Below, in pieces: positions 1-8,124 of a DNA stretch of 64,000 bases. This stretch comes from Planctomycetia bacterium. GTDB taxonomy: Bacteria > Planctomycetota > Planctomycetia > Gemmatales > HRBIN36. The translations under genes and the position numbers were made by a program. How positions within the stretch are numbered: the first letter of the stretch is position 1; every line of letters begins with the position of its first letter. Under the pieces are notes generated by a model. The model had not been told where the DNA came from, did not search any database, and saw nothing but the letters and a program-made list of their open reading frames with translations. The stretch covers positions 62,001-126,000 of the forward strand of contig JAEUIE010000002.1 of the NCBI GenBank assembly GCA_016795155.1, in the 5' to 3' direction.

Positions 1-164
1 TGAATGGACTCACTCAGCCTGCAGCCACTGCCGGAATCTCCCGTGCCGAACAGATGCACATGGATATCGAGCTTGGGTTTGTCATCTTTTGCAAATGTAT
101 CAGTCTGCACGGTTGCGGTGCTTAAAGCCATCGCAAGCCATTCACGACGATTCATATATGTCAT
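1..164 (-). CDS. amidohydrolase-like protein, N-terminal fragment (cut by window edge)
   Basis: Only the first 54 residues are present; the gene continues beyond base 1. The ATG at 164-162 has a strong GGAGG Shine-Dalgarno about 8 bases upstream, and a second ATG three codons later is less well placed. After a short Arg-containing N-terminus, which could be the start of a twin-arginine or ordinary export signal, the sequence reads KLDIHVHLFGTG. The His-x-His pair at residues 35 and 37 matches the first metal-binding motif of the amidohydrolase TIM-barrel superfamily. That family hydrolyses C-N, C-O or P-O bonds using one or two metal ions. The substrate cannot be told from this fragment. Confidence 0.6.
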   Translation of the reverse strand, partial: MTYMNRREWLAMALSTATVQTDTFAKDDKPKLDIHVHLFGTGDSGSGCRLSESI

Positions 165-313
165 CTAAACCTCCTGCATGATCTGACCCTCAAGGTTAAT
201 GGTTTGTTGCAACCCTGAATATTAAAAAGTGTACTCTGTGAACGAAACAGTCATCAGGATGCCACTAATAAGGTGTGAGAGTAAGTATTTGGAAAATGAG
301 AATAGAGGTTGTC

Positions 314-2503
314 ATGCGACTGACTTTACGAGGATTACTGGCTTATCTGGATGACCGCCTGGCACATAGCACAGCTTCACAGATCAGCGAACATGTTCAG
401 GAAAACGACAAAGTACGCCAATTAACCGATCGCATCAAGCGGGTGGTTCGTCGTCGCAGGTTAAGTACGCCTGATGTTGCTGAGAGGCAGGATTTGCCAC
501 CACATCATCAGGATGACCCCAACGAAGTAGCAGCGTTCCTCGATGGACAAATGAGTCAGGAGCAGGAAGCAGATTTTGAACAGATTTGCATTGATACCGA
601 TGTCTATCTGGCGGAAGTGGCTGCCTGTCATCAGATCATGACCTTAGGGATGCAGGCAGTCAAAGTGCCTCCTTTGGCCCGACAGCGCATGTATGGATTA
701 GTGGAAGGCCCCGAAGCTCAGCCATTACGAATCGTGCCTCGGGAATCACGACCTTCCAAACCACCACTTTGGGAGGTTAAGGAGACATTGCCACCTCGTG
801 AAGACGAAGAGAACCAGGCCATCCTGGAACCCCTGTACCATGGTCTGGTAGATTCACGCTGGAAGCAGGGGCTTTTCGTAACAGGCGCACTAATGCTGAT
901 GCTGTTGTTCACTGTGGTTGTCTGGAGCATCCCCTGGAACCGCTTAACCCACGAAAATGCAATTGTGGTACGAGAACCAGAAAATCTGGAAATACCAGCT
1001 CCAGATGTTGAGAATAAGCCAGAAGTCATCAAAGAGAACAAACAGAATCTGCCTGCTGCAATGCCAGTCATCAAAAATGTAAACGTATGGCCTGTTCCAG
1101 TCATCAGCATTGAAGGGCAGCCGAACTGGCAAACCACCGTTGATACCTGGTCGCTTTTGGCAGGCATGGTGGCATCTCGTCCCGGTATCCCCATGAATTG
1201 GATGATGAGTCTTGGACAGGAAAGTCAACCCAACGAGCCAGTAGTTACACTTCCTGCAATAGCGAACGCTCAGCCGCGTATTGCTGTTCCTGAACGCACA
1301 GCACATATTCCACTTGGTGTCAATGGTGCAGAATCGCTAGGCATGTTTCTGCAACAACGATCGGACGGTGGATACAGTCTCGTCAAGCCGCAGGCATCTG
1401 TCATCTCTAATGAAATGCTGATTGCGTTGCCTGGCTACACTGCAAACATTGCGTTAAGTAACGGCTTGAAAATCATATTGATGGGGCAGTTTTCGACAAA
1501 CCTGGCAAGTCATCCGGTTGCTGAATCCAGGATTTTCCTGCACCCCACCATGGATGCAGTAGCAGATATCACACTGATCAGAGGCTGTGTGATTGTGCAA
1601 GGACGCAATCATGATCTGGGTAATTCATTGATCTATCTTCGGTATTCCGGCCTCACGTGGGAAATTACCATTCCATCAGGGGGGGAGCTGGGAATACAGG
1701 CTGGCGGACGAGTGATTGCTGGCGAAGGACCATGGAAGTTGGAGGACTTGCTCGATCTTACCGTAACGAAGGGGAACATTGTTGTTAAGCAAGACCAGCA
1801 GCAGTTTACGTTGAAGCCAAAGCAAAAGCTGCATTGGGATTCAAGAATGCAGGAAGGCAAAAGTGGAGCTGTCAGTGAGTTGGCTGAGTTGCCAGCCTGG
1901 CTGTCGAAATATCAAACCGCACCGCGTGAAGCGGTTGACAGCCTGGTTTCACTACGAAGCCGCGTTCATGCCAGGTTGCAGCAGGATGGCAATGATCACA
2001 AATGGTTTGCTCTGGCATGTGATGAAGCCATCGAAGAAGGTAAACTCATCGATCGGCAAGCTGGTTTGTTGGGTATGTCTGCTGTGAACCGAATTGCTCC
2101 ACTGGTTAAGCTTCAAAACGATCCGCTTGCCAACGGAAGACGCAAGTACAGTCATGACGTTGTTCAACTGTGGTTAAATCAAGACCCTGCACATGCAACT
2201 CAACTCAAGGAGATTCTGAAAGCACAAGGTTATCGTGATGAAGATGCCTTGTTACTCCTGGCACTTTACCGAGGAATCGAACAGGCAACACCAAAATCAA
2301 TACACACTGTTCTGGAAGCCATGGCACATCCTTCAGTAGCAATTCGCGAACAAGCTCATCGTGTGTTGTCGGTTTATGTACCTGAAAGGCCAAACATCTT
2401 CGATCCTGTTGGTCCCGAAGATCAGCGAAATAAAGCTATTCAGATCATCAGAAGCAGGTTGCCTGCACAACTAAAAGGTGGGAATGAAACACTTCCACCA
2501 TAA
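314..2503 (+). CDS. planctomycete-type anti-sigma-like membrane protein with FecR-like outer domain
   Basis: This is a protein of about 729 residues. I chose the ATG at 314 (MRLTLRGLLAYLDDRL) because it has AGAGG five bases upstream and because the 'LTLR.LLAYLDD.L' opening recurs in a Gemmataceae family I recognise; an upstream GTG at 275 adds 13 unconvincing residues. The cytoplasmic N-terminal part (about 1-180) has an Arg-rich stretch and a helical segment ending in EVAACHQIM, resembling anti-sigma or zf-HC2-like folds but without a convincing zinc site. One membrane segment lies at about 184-207. The outer part holds a beta-rich, FecR-like stretch around 420-510 and a helical C-terminus. 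It probably senses or holds something at the envelope; no specific function can be given. A terminator follows it. Confidence 0.7.
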   Translation: MRLTLRGLLAYLDDRLAHSTASQISEHVQENDKVRQLTDRIKRVVRRRRLSTPDVAERQDLPPHHQDDPNEVAAFLDGQMSQEQEADFEQICIDTDVYLAEVAACHQIMTLGMQAVKVPPLARQRMYGLVEGPEAQPLRIVPRESRPSKPPLWEVKETLPPREDEENQAILEPLYHGLVDSRWKQGLFVTGALMLMLLFTVVVWSIPWNRLTHENAIVVREPENLEIPAPDVENKPEVIKENKQNLPAAMPVIKNVNVWPVPVISIEGQPNWQTTVDTWSLLAGMVASRPGIPMNWMMSLGQESQPNEPVVTLPAIANAQPRIAVPERTAHIPLGVNGAESLGMFLQQRSDGGYSLVKPQASVISNEMLIALPGYTANIALSNGLKIILMGQFSTNLASHPVAESRIFLHPTMDAVADITLIRGCVIVQGRNHDLGNSLIYLRYSGLTWEITIPSGGELGIQAGGRVIAGEGPWKLEDLLDLTVTKGNIVVKQDQQQFTLKPKQKLHWDSRMQEGKSGAVSELAELPAWLSKYQTAPREAVDSLVSLRSRVHARLQQDGNDHKWFALACDEAIEEGKLIDRQAGLLGMSAVNRIAPLVKLQNDPLANGRRKYSHDVVQLWLNQDPAHATQLKEILKAQGYRDEDALLLLALYRGIEQATPKSIHTVLEAMAHPSVAIREQAHRVLSVYVPERPNIFDPVGPEDQRNKAIQIIRSRLPAQLKGGNETLPP

Positions 2504-2525
2504 CAGACAGTGGATTTATAACAAA

Positions 2526-2555
2526 TAAAGCGGAACTCTTTTGAGTTCCGCTTTA
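2526..2555. terminator. bidirectional terminator between convergent genes
   Basis: A perfect 13-base-pair stem (TAAAGCGGAACTC pairing with 2543-2555) closes a TTTT loop, with A/T-rich flanks on both sides. It lies 22 bases after the stop at 2503 and 20 bases beyond the plsX stop on the other strand, so it can serve both transcripts. Confidence 0.85.
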
Positions 2556-2574
2556 TCCATTCCTGATGGATTTA

Positions 2575-3609
2575 TTAATCATCTGATTCATTAGCAGCAG
2601 CAGCAGCAAGTGCCGGGTCAGCTTCCAATTCCTTAACGATGTGCTGATTCAGTCCAGCATCAATTTCCTTGGCTGCAAGTAATAATGCGTTCTTGATAGC
2701 TCTTTCCTTGCTCGAGCCGTGGCAGATAATGCAAATGCCGTCAATTCCTAACAGGGGAGCGCCGCCAACTGCTGCGTAGTCGTACTTTTCAGATAACTGC
2801 TTGAGTGCGCCTAGCCCTTTAAGCTTCTCGACATCTAGTGCAGAATTCAATGCTTGCCCCGTCATCGTTAGTACGAATTCAAAAAGTCCTTCGCATACTT
2901 TCAGAATGACGTTGCCAACGAAGCCATCGCAAACGACTACATCGGTGGCGCCGCGGTGAATGTCCCGGCCTTCGATGTTGCCAACAAAGCGGTCAGAAAG
3001 ATGGCTGGCTTTAAATAATTCGTAGGTTTCTTTGGCCAAGTCATGTCCCTTGGCAGATTCTGATCCTATGTTCATCAAACCGATCGTTGGGTGCTCTTTA
3101 TTGCAGATCTTTCGTGCGTAAATGGAGCCCATTACCCCATACTGAAAGAGATGCGTTGCTTTGGGGGCAGCATTGGCGCCCACATCAATCATGACGCAAG
3201 GGCCTTTCATGGTTGGCATGACGGTAGCGATGCCTGGTCGACGTACATATTTCAAAAACTTTTTCAAACGCAGGCCGGCAGCAACAACGGCGCCTGTATT
3301 ACCAGGCGAAACAATCGCTTCGACCTTGCGTTCCGCCATCAGTTGCCAGGTTCGGAGGATAGAGCAATCAGGTTTCTTGCGAAGCCCCAGTAATGGGTGA
3401 TCTTCCATGGTAAGCACCTGGCTTGCATGGTGAGTGCCTACACGTGAGCTGATTTCTTCAGGCAGGTTCTGGATCAAGGGCTCAATCTGACCACGATCAC
3501 CAACCAGTGTCAGGATGATATTGGGATTGGTTTGAACAGCTTCGAGAGCACCGGCCACAACTGGGGCTGGTCCGTGATCGCCTCCCATCACATCCAGGGC
3601 GATTCGCAT
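2575..3609 (-). CDS. plsX: phosphate acyltransferase PlsX
   Basis: This 344-residue protein starts MRIALDVMGGDHGP, the PlsX signature. PlsX converts acyl-ACP and phosphate to acyl-phosphate, the first committed donor for phosphatidic acid synthesis through PlsY, at the inner face of the membrane. Length and motifs fit the family (about 330-350 residues), including GNTGAVVAAG and DVGANAAPKATHLFQYG. The gene begins 3 bases after the rpmF stop, and its Shine-Dalgarno (GGAGAAG) lies inside the end of rpmF, so the two are very likely translationally coupled. The rpmF-plsX order is widespread in bacteria. The C-terminus ends in an acidic AAAAANESDD tail. Confidence 0.95.
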   Translation of the reverse strand: MRIALDVMGGDHGPAPVVAGALEAVQTNPNIILTLVGDRGQIEPLIQNLPEEISSRVGTHHASQVLTMEDHPLLGLRKKPDCSILRTWQLMAERKVEAIVSPGNTGAVVAAGLRLKKFLKYVRRPGIATVMPTMKGPCVMIDVGANAAPKATHLFQYGVMGSIYARKICNKEHPTIGLMNIGSESAKGHDLAKETYELFKASHLSDRFVGNIEGRDIHRGATDVVVCDGFVGNVILKVCEGLFEFVLTMTGQALNSALDVEKLKGLGALKQLSEKYDYAAVGGAPLLGIDGICIICHGSSKERAIKNALLLAAKEIDAGLNQHIVKELEADPALAAAAANESDD

Positions 3610-3612
3610 GGA

Positions 3613-3825
3613 TTACTTCTCCTCTTTCTCGTTTTCCTTTAACGGATGACGAGATTCTGCTTGCCCTTTCGAAGCATAGAAACCGCATTGGGAACAAACA
3701 CGGTGAGGAAGTACAGGTTCACCGCACTGCGAACAATACTGGTATCGCGGTGCTTTTGCGGTACTGATGTGGCTACGACGCTTACCCTTAGCTGCTTTAG
3801 AGGTGCGTCTTTTGGGTACTGCCAT
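3613..3825 (-). CDS. rpmF: 50S ribosomal protein L32
   Basis: The 70-residue product begins [19 protein letters not shown], the typical L32 opening, and has a Cys4 zinc knuckle (CSQCGEP and CSQCGFY around residues 33-50) expected of a zinc-binding L32. It is a small protein of the large ribosomal subunit near the peptidyl transferase exit region. It is transcribed with plsX directly downstream. The yceD/DUF177 gene that often precedes rpmF in other bacteria is absent here. The C-terminal tail ([18 protein letters not shown]) is a little longer than usual. Confidence 0.95.
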   Translation of the reverse strand: MAVPKRRTSKAAKGKRRSHISTAKAPRYQYCSQCGEPVLPHRVCSQCGFYASKGQAESRHPLKENEKEEK

Positions 3826-4131
3826 GGAACAATTATCCTTCTTTGTCAGTCATCAATAATCAGACAGATAACTGGCTTGGTTGTTAATTTCCTTAGGGAA
3901 AACAAGCGTTGGCCTGTCAATGTTAAGATGCCTGAAGTTGTACAGTTCAGGGCTGATTTTATATGGAAGCAAGGGTACTTGTCTAGCATGTCGACAGAAG
4001 GGAAATGTCAGATACGAGTCGGGTTTCAAAAAGCGTATAATTTTGGAATATTTGGTAAAACAATGTTGTACTTCGTGCGTATGTGATCTATAGTGGTTAC
4101 GTCGTTATACTTTGTTGTATTGAGGTGAAAC
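3826..4131. other. 306-base divergent intergenic region
   Basis: This AT-rich stretch lies between the rpmF start (leftward) and the DUF1559 gene (rightward). It holds the rightward promoter listed separately. I see no convincing gene; short open frames here have no ribosome binding site and atypical composition. Confidence 0.6.
4066..4094 (+). promoter_or_regulatory. candidate sigma70-type promoter for the DUF1559 gene
   Basis: TTGTAC (4066-4071) and TATAGT (4089-4094) are separated by 17 bases. Initiation near 4101 would give a leader of about 30 bases before the ATG at 4132, which is preceded by GAGGTG. Confidence 0.5.
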
Positions 4132-5265
4132 ATGAAGGTACATCGCTTATCCAAACGACATGGCTTTACTCTGATTGAATTGCTGGTGGTTATCGCCATT
4201 ATTGCCTTATTGATGGCGTTGTTGCTTCCTGCTATTCAGAAAGTCAGGGAAGCAGCAAACAAGATGCTCTGTGCCAGTAATTTAAGGCAAATCGGAATAG
4301 CTGCACACAATTATCATGGAGACTATCAGAAACTACCGCCAGGTTATTACGGTCCACTACTGAATAATGGAACCACCAATGTTTCGCCCGATGTCGCACC
4401 GGAGCGTGGCCCCTGGATTGGTTGCCTAGTTGTTCTGCTGCCTTACATGGAGCAGGATAATCTCTATAAGCAGTTGTGGGCCACACAACAGAATTTCCCG
4501 ATGGTTGGCCCAGTTCCATCCGGTCCACCCCTGCAACTCGGTTTACAGCAAGAGCATTTCGGATGGTGGACTGCACTGGGAAATATTCAGCCTGCAACGG
4601 GGCAAGTGAAATTGAAGATACTGAAATGTCCATCAGATACGGTCGACGAAGCAACTGTAGAAGGGGCTCTTCTGACAACTCATGTAGCAAATGGTTTTGT
4701 GATGGGATTACATCCTGAGGATGTAGGAAGCGAAGCATATGCAGATGCACTTGGACGAACCAGTTACACAGGAGTTGCAGGTGCAGCAGGAAATGGTGAA
4801 ATCAACAACTTCTATAGCCGGTGGGAAGGTATCATGTGCAATCGCTCGCAATTGACCCTTGGGCAACTCGCGGTACAGGATGGCACCAGCAATACGCTCA
4901 TGTTTGGTGAAGGCCTTGGTGGCAATGGAGTTGGCACTCGCATCCACGTATGGTCATGGATGGGAGTAGGCAGCATGTCAACGGGTTATGGCTTAGGCAA
5001 AGCCAATATCCCTTGCGATGATGATGATCCACCTGCACTCGGGGATACACCGCCAGCAGGACAGGACGGTGCGCATTGGTTCAGATTCAGCAGCCGTCAC
5101 GCTGCCGGTGTTCAATTCTGTTTTGGTGATGGTTCAGTCCGCCTGGTAAGGTATGGAAACACAACACAGCCATCGATATCTATTACCAGCGATTGGGCGC
5201 TTCTCCAACAACTGGCAGGCCGACGTGATGGGTACCAGAACGATACATCAGCCATCCTGGAGTGA
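4132..5265 (+). CDS. DUF1559 prepilin-like protein
   Basis: The 377-residue protein has a type IV prepilin-like N-terminus: a short basic leader, then [26 protein letters not shown] (residues 11-36). Cleavage is expected after the Gly of HGFTLIE, followed by the hydrophobic helix. '[25 protein letters not shown]' and the C-terminal '[15 protein letters not shown]' are hallmarks of the DUF1559 family, which is greatly expanded in planctomycetes, with tens of paralogues per genome. The family is thought to form or decorate pseudopilus-like or surface structures, but its role is unproven. A small lipoprotein gene follows 62 bases later, a common arrangement for these genes. Confidence 0.93.
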   Translation: MKVHRLSKRHGFTLIELLVVIAIIALLMALLLPAIQKVREAANKMLCASNLRQIGIAAHNYHGDYQKLPPGYYGPLLNNGTTNVSPDVAPERGPWIGCLVVLLPYMEQDNLYKQLWATQQNFPMVGPVPSGPPLQLGLQQEHFGWWTALGNIQPATGQVKLKILKCPSDTVDEATVEGALLTTHVANGFVMGLHPEDVGSEAYADALGRTSYTGVAGAAGNGEINNFYSRWEGIMCNRSQLTLGQLAVQDGTSNTLMFGEGLGGNGVGTRIHVWSWMGVGSMSTGYGLGKANIPCDDDDPPALGDTPPAGQDGAHWFRFSSRHAAGVQFCFGDGSVRLVRYGNTTQPSISITSDWALLQQLAGRRDGYQNDTSAILE

Positions 5266-5327
5266 TTTGGCTGAGCTGAATTAAAGGAAGGAACAATTTC
5301 ACTTCCAAGCTGAATTAGGACGTAATT

Positions 5328-5489
5328 ATGTATCGTAATGTATTACTGCTGGTGTTCCTGGTTCTCGTGTTGTCGGGATGTAACCCAGGGGCACCAGTAA
5401 CAGAGGGAAAGATGTCGATTGCTTCCACCAAGGTATTCAGCAAAAATAAGGCTTCTAAATCACCAGCACCTGTTATTCCGAAAAATTAA
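5328..5489 (+). CDS. small lipoprotein (53 residues) following the DUF1559 gene
   Basis: The frame begins ATG at 5328, with AGGA about 8 bases upstream, and ends TAA at 5487-5489. It encodes a short basic start, a hydrophobic stretch LLLVFLVLVL and the lipobox LSGC with Cys at residue 18, followed by a Ser/Pro/Lys-rich mature peptide of about 35 residues ending PVIPKN. These are the elements of a type II signal peptide and lipid anchoring. Small lipoproteins of this kind often follow DUF1559 genes in planctomycetes, so a partnership with the upstream protein is plausible but inferred. No enzymatic domain is present. Confidence 0.75.
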   Translation: MYRNVLLLVFLVLVLSGCNPGAPVTEGKMSIASTKVFSKNKASKSPAPVIPKN

Positions 5490-5587
5490 ATTATTTCCTC
5501 ACATTTTCTTCATGCCCAATCAACTCCGGACCTTGTGTTTCGTGATATGATGCATATACGGTTAAAACTATCTAAACTTCGTAACAA

Positions 5588-6676
5588 ATGATGTCTTTGC
5601 AAGCGATTGCAGCTGGTGTCATGCCCGACCTGGCAGAATTCCTGAATGATCTTGAGCATACCCGGCTATTGTCAGCCGAGGAGATGAACCATTATCGAAA
5701 TACAACAAAGATAGACCCACCGGTTACACCGCAGGAGTTGGCACTGGAACTGGTCCGTCATGGCAAACTCAGCAAGTACCAGGCAGATACTCTTTTAAAA
5801 GGGCGATGCAAAGGCCTGGTCATGGGTAACATGGAATTGCTGGCACCTTTAGGGAAAGGTGGCATGGCTCATGTTTTTCTTGCTAACGACCGGCAAACGC
5901 AGGAATTGCTCGCAATAAAATTATTACCGCCAAACAAGGCTCAAAAGGCCCCACATCTGGTGGATCGATTTCATCGCGAAGCACTCATCGGCAAGCGCCT
6001 GAATCATCCGGGCATCACTAAAGTGCAGTTTCTGCGATATATCAGAGGAGTGCTATGTCTGGCACTCGAATATGTTCCTGGCATGGATATTTACCGTCAG
6101 GTCCAGCAGTTTGGCGTGATGCCGATCGGAACCGCGGTTAGATTGATTGCAGATTTGGCAGTTGCACTCAGTCATGCACATCGACAGGGAATTGTTCATG
6201 CCGATATTAAACCTGCAAATGTAATAATGTTGCCCCGTGAAGTAAGGCATCTGCATCAGGGAACAAGATGTAAGGTTCTGGATTTTGGATTAGCAATCGA
6301 CTTAGCGCGACCTCCTGAACGTGCCAGCCTCAGCGGAAAAGGTAACATCGCTGGAACTATTTCTTACATGGCGCCTGAGCAAACATATCCTGATAAATTG
6401 CCTCTTCCGGCCTCTGATCTTTATGCACTAGGGTGTACGTTGTTTTATACTCTCACAGGCAAGCCACCGTTTAACATTGACAGCAAAATGTCAGCCAGAG
6501 AAAAGATTGCTCATCAACGCCATTCTCCCCCACCTGAGATTTTGGACTTTGTTCCGACTGTGCCGATGGAACTCGCTCAACTTCTTAGTCAGTTGTTGGC
6601 AAAAGACCCAGCTCGTAGACCTTCATCTGCACAACTGGTTGCAGAGAAACTACGTGAAATTGGAAAAGGTCGATGA
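5588..6676 (+). CDS. Ser/Thr protein kinase with planctomycete-type N-terminal extension
   Basis: This 362-residue cytoplasmic kinase has an 80-residue N-terminal helical module (LELVRHGKLSKYQADTLLKG) seen on many planctomycete kinases, then the kinase fold. The glycine loop is GKGGMAHVF (89-97), the ATP-binding lysine is K111 in LAIKLL, and the catalytic loop is HADIKPAN with D206 and N211. The metal motif is DFG at 232-234 and the APE-like MAPEQ is near 261-265. The usual HRD arginine is alanine, so this is a non-RD kinase that may not need activation-loop phosphorylation. There is no membrane segment or sensor tail. It lies just upstream of a degenerate receiver gene, a murB-like gene and an ftsQ-like gene on the same strand. 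Confidence 0.9.
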   Translation: MMSLQAIAAGVMPDLAEFLNDLEHTRLLSAEEMNHYRNTTKIDPPVTPQELALELVRHGKLSKYQADTLLKGRCKGLVMGNMELLAPLGKGGMAHVFLANDRQTQELLAIKLLPPNKAQKAPHLVDRFHREALIGKRLNHPGITKVQFLRYIRGVLCLALEYVPGMDIYRQVQQFGVMPIGTAVRLIADLAVALSHAHRQGIVHADIKPANVIMLPREVRHLHQGTRCKVLDFGLAIDLARPPERASLSGKGNIAGTISYMAPEQTYPDKLPLPASDLYALGCTLFYTLTGKPPFNIDSKMSAREKIAHQRHSPPPEILDFVPTVPMELAQLLSQLLAKDPARRPSSAQLVAEKLREIGKGR

Positions 6677-6754
6677 ACACTAGATAACGCTGTGTTGATC
6701 AGATCGTAATATGTAATTAAATGAAACTGAGGCGAATCGAATTCGGGGATCATA

Positions 6755-7120
6755 ATGTCTCAACGTGTGCTGTCAGTGGGAAATTGTGCATATGATCAAA
6801 GCAACCTGCAACGTGTGTTGAAACAGCACTTTCGTGTTGAAATTGATTCGGCTGATGATGCGGTAAGTGCTAGAAAAATGATTAACGAAAATGATTATAA
6901 GATTGTGCTCATAAACAGGGTATTTGACTCCAATAATGAATCTGGTGTTGAGTTCATTAAGCAGTTGAAGAAAAATGAATCAAAAATCCCTGTTATGTTG
7001 GTTAGCAATTTTGATGAGTATCAGCAGCAAGCAATGGCTGCAGGAGCAGTGCAGGGGTTTGGTAAGTCAAGTATTGGTCAACCGGAGTTTGTTGAATTGA
7101 TGATGCAGTATCTGAACTGA
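6755..7120 (+). CDS. receiver-like (pseudo-receiver) protein lacking the phospho-acceptor
   Basis: The 121-residue protein has the alternating beta/alpha pattern and size of a stand-alone CheY-type receiver: RVLSVGN, KIVLINRVFD, IPVMLVSNFD, and AAGAVQGFGKSS with the conserved lysine K104. The phosphorylatable Asp at the end of strand 3 is replaced by Asn (N54), and the acidic pair after strand 1 is missing (VGNCAYD). It should therefore not be phosphorylated in the normal way. It could act as a constitutive or protein-binding switch. It lies 78 bases after the kinase and 64 bases before the murB-like gene; a Ser/Thr kinase substrate role is possible but speculative. Confidence 0.75.
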   Translation: MSQRVLSVGNCAYDQSNLQRVLKQHFRVEIDSADDAVSARKMINENDYKIVLINRVFDSNNESGVEFIKQLKKNESKIPVMLVSNFDEYQQQAMAAGAVQGFGKSSIGQPEFVELMMQYLN

Positions 7121-7184
7121 TTGAAGTATTGCCTCCAGTGTTCTTCGCAGTAGGCTGAAAGAGTAGTCACTGATAAGGATTTCT

Positions 7185-8072
7185 ATGTCCTCGCTGTCCT
7201 TTTTAGACAAATGGCCAGGAAGCGTGCAGAAGCAGGCTCCGCTTGCACCTTTAACTTCACTACGCATGGGTGGGCCAGCTTCAGCATTGGTCACTCCAGA
7301 CAGCATCGAAGTACTTTATGAGATGCTCACACAGGCAGCTAGGAATCAGGTGGGTGTCAGATTCCTGGGTAGTGGAACAAATATTCTCGTTCAGGATACA
7401 GGGTTTCAAGGCCTAGTCATTCAATTTACTGCTCCCTGCTTTCAGACAATTGAAGTCGAGGATAACAAAGTATCTGCCAAAACAGGCGTCACCCTTGGAC
7501 ACTTGCTTTCGACTGCTGCGAGGAGGCAACTCGGCGGTCTGGAAAGCCTGGTAGGTTTCCCTGGTACTGTCGGTGGGGCGCTCAAGAATGATCTGAAAGT
7601 GAAAACAGGCCCACTCAGTCAATATGTCAGTCGCGTTCAATTACTAGATTCGCATGGTAAAGTAGCCTGGCATGCCCGAGATGAAATTCCCATCGATCAG
7701 TTACTTTCTACTCCTGATGGCGCAATTATCCTAGGGGCGGAATTTACACTGCATCACGACCAGAAGGAATCCATCATTAAACGAATTCGCAAGCACTGGA
7801 TACATACCACAACGAATCAGCCCTTACGGCATGAAAGATTCGCCAGATTGTTTCGTGATCCACCTGGCGGAACAGCTAATCAGTTAATCGTCAAGGCAAG
7901 CGTTCAATTAAGCAAAGTTGGCAGTGCTTCACTTAGTGAACGTGATGCCAACTATGTTGTGGTGACAGGCGACGCCAAAGTAAACGATGTGCTTCAATTG
8001 ATGGAACTGGTTCAAACCCATGTTGAAGAAAGACTCGGCGAAACACTTCAACCAAGTCTGGTTATCTGGTAA
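7185..8072 (+). CDS. MurB homologue with catalytic residues replaced
   Basis: The 295-residue protein has the overall MurB layout (UDP-N-acetylenolpyruvoylglucosamine reductase, an FAD enzyme of peptidoglycan precursor synthesis). Visible are PLTSLRMGGPA, the FAD-binding GSGTNILVQDTGFQG and GFPGTVGGAL, then FRDPPG and SERDANYVV near the end. Key residues differ. After GGAL the usual M-N-A-G is absent (KNDLKVKTG). The Tyr-Arg pair before the mid strand is missing (IDQLLSTPDG). The catalytic Ser/Cys just before 'F-K-N-P' is Arg (ARLFRDP). The C-terminal Glu is Ser (LQPSLVIW). It may still bind FAD or UDP-sugar but is unlikely to be a normal reductase. A canonical murB may exist elsewhere. It is followed by an ftsQ-like gene, as in dcw clusters. 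Confidence 0.8.
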   Translation: MSSLSFLDKWPGSVQKQAPLAPLTSLRMGGPASALVTPDSIEVLYEMLTQAARNQVGVRFLGSGTNILVQDTGFQGLVIQFTAPCFQTIEVEDNKVSAKTGVTLGHLLSTAARRQLGGLESLVGFPGTVGGALKNDLKVKTGPLSQYVSRVQLLDSHGKVAWHARDEIPIDQLLSTPDGAIILGAEFTLHHDQKESIIKRIRKHWIHTTTNQPLRHERFARLFRDPPGGTANQLIVKASVQLSKVGSASLSERDANYVVVTGDAKVNDVLQLMELVQTHVEERLGETLQPSLVIW

Positions 8073-8124
8073 ACGTTAGGAAATAAACTGTAATTGAACT
8101 TATTCTGGTTAACGGGATTTCTGG

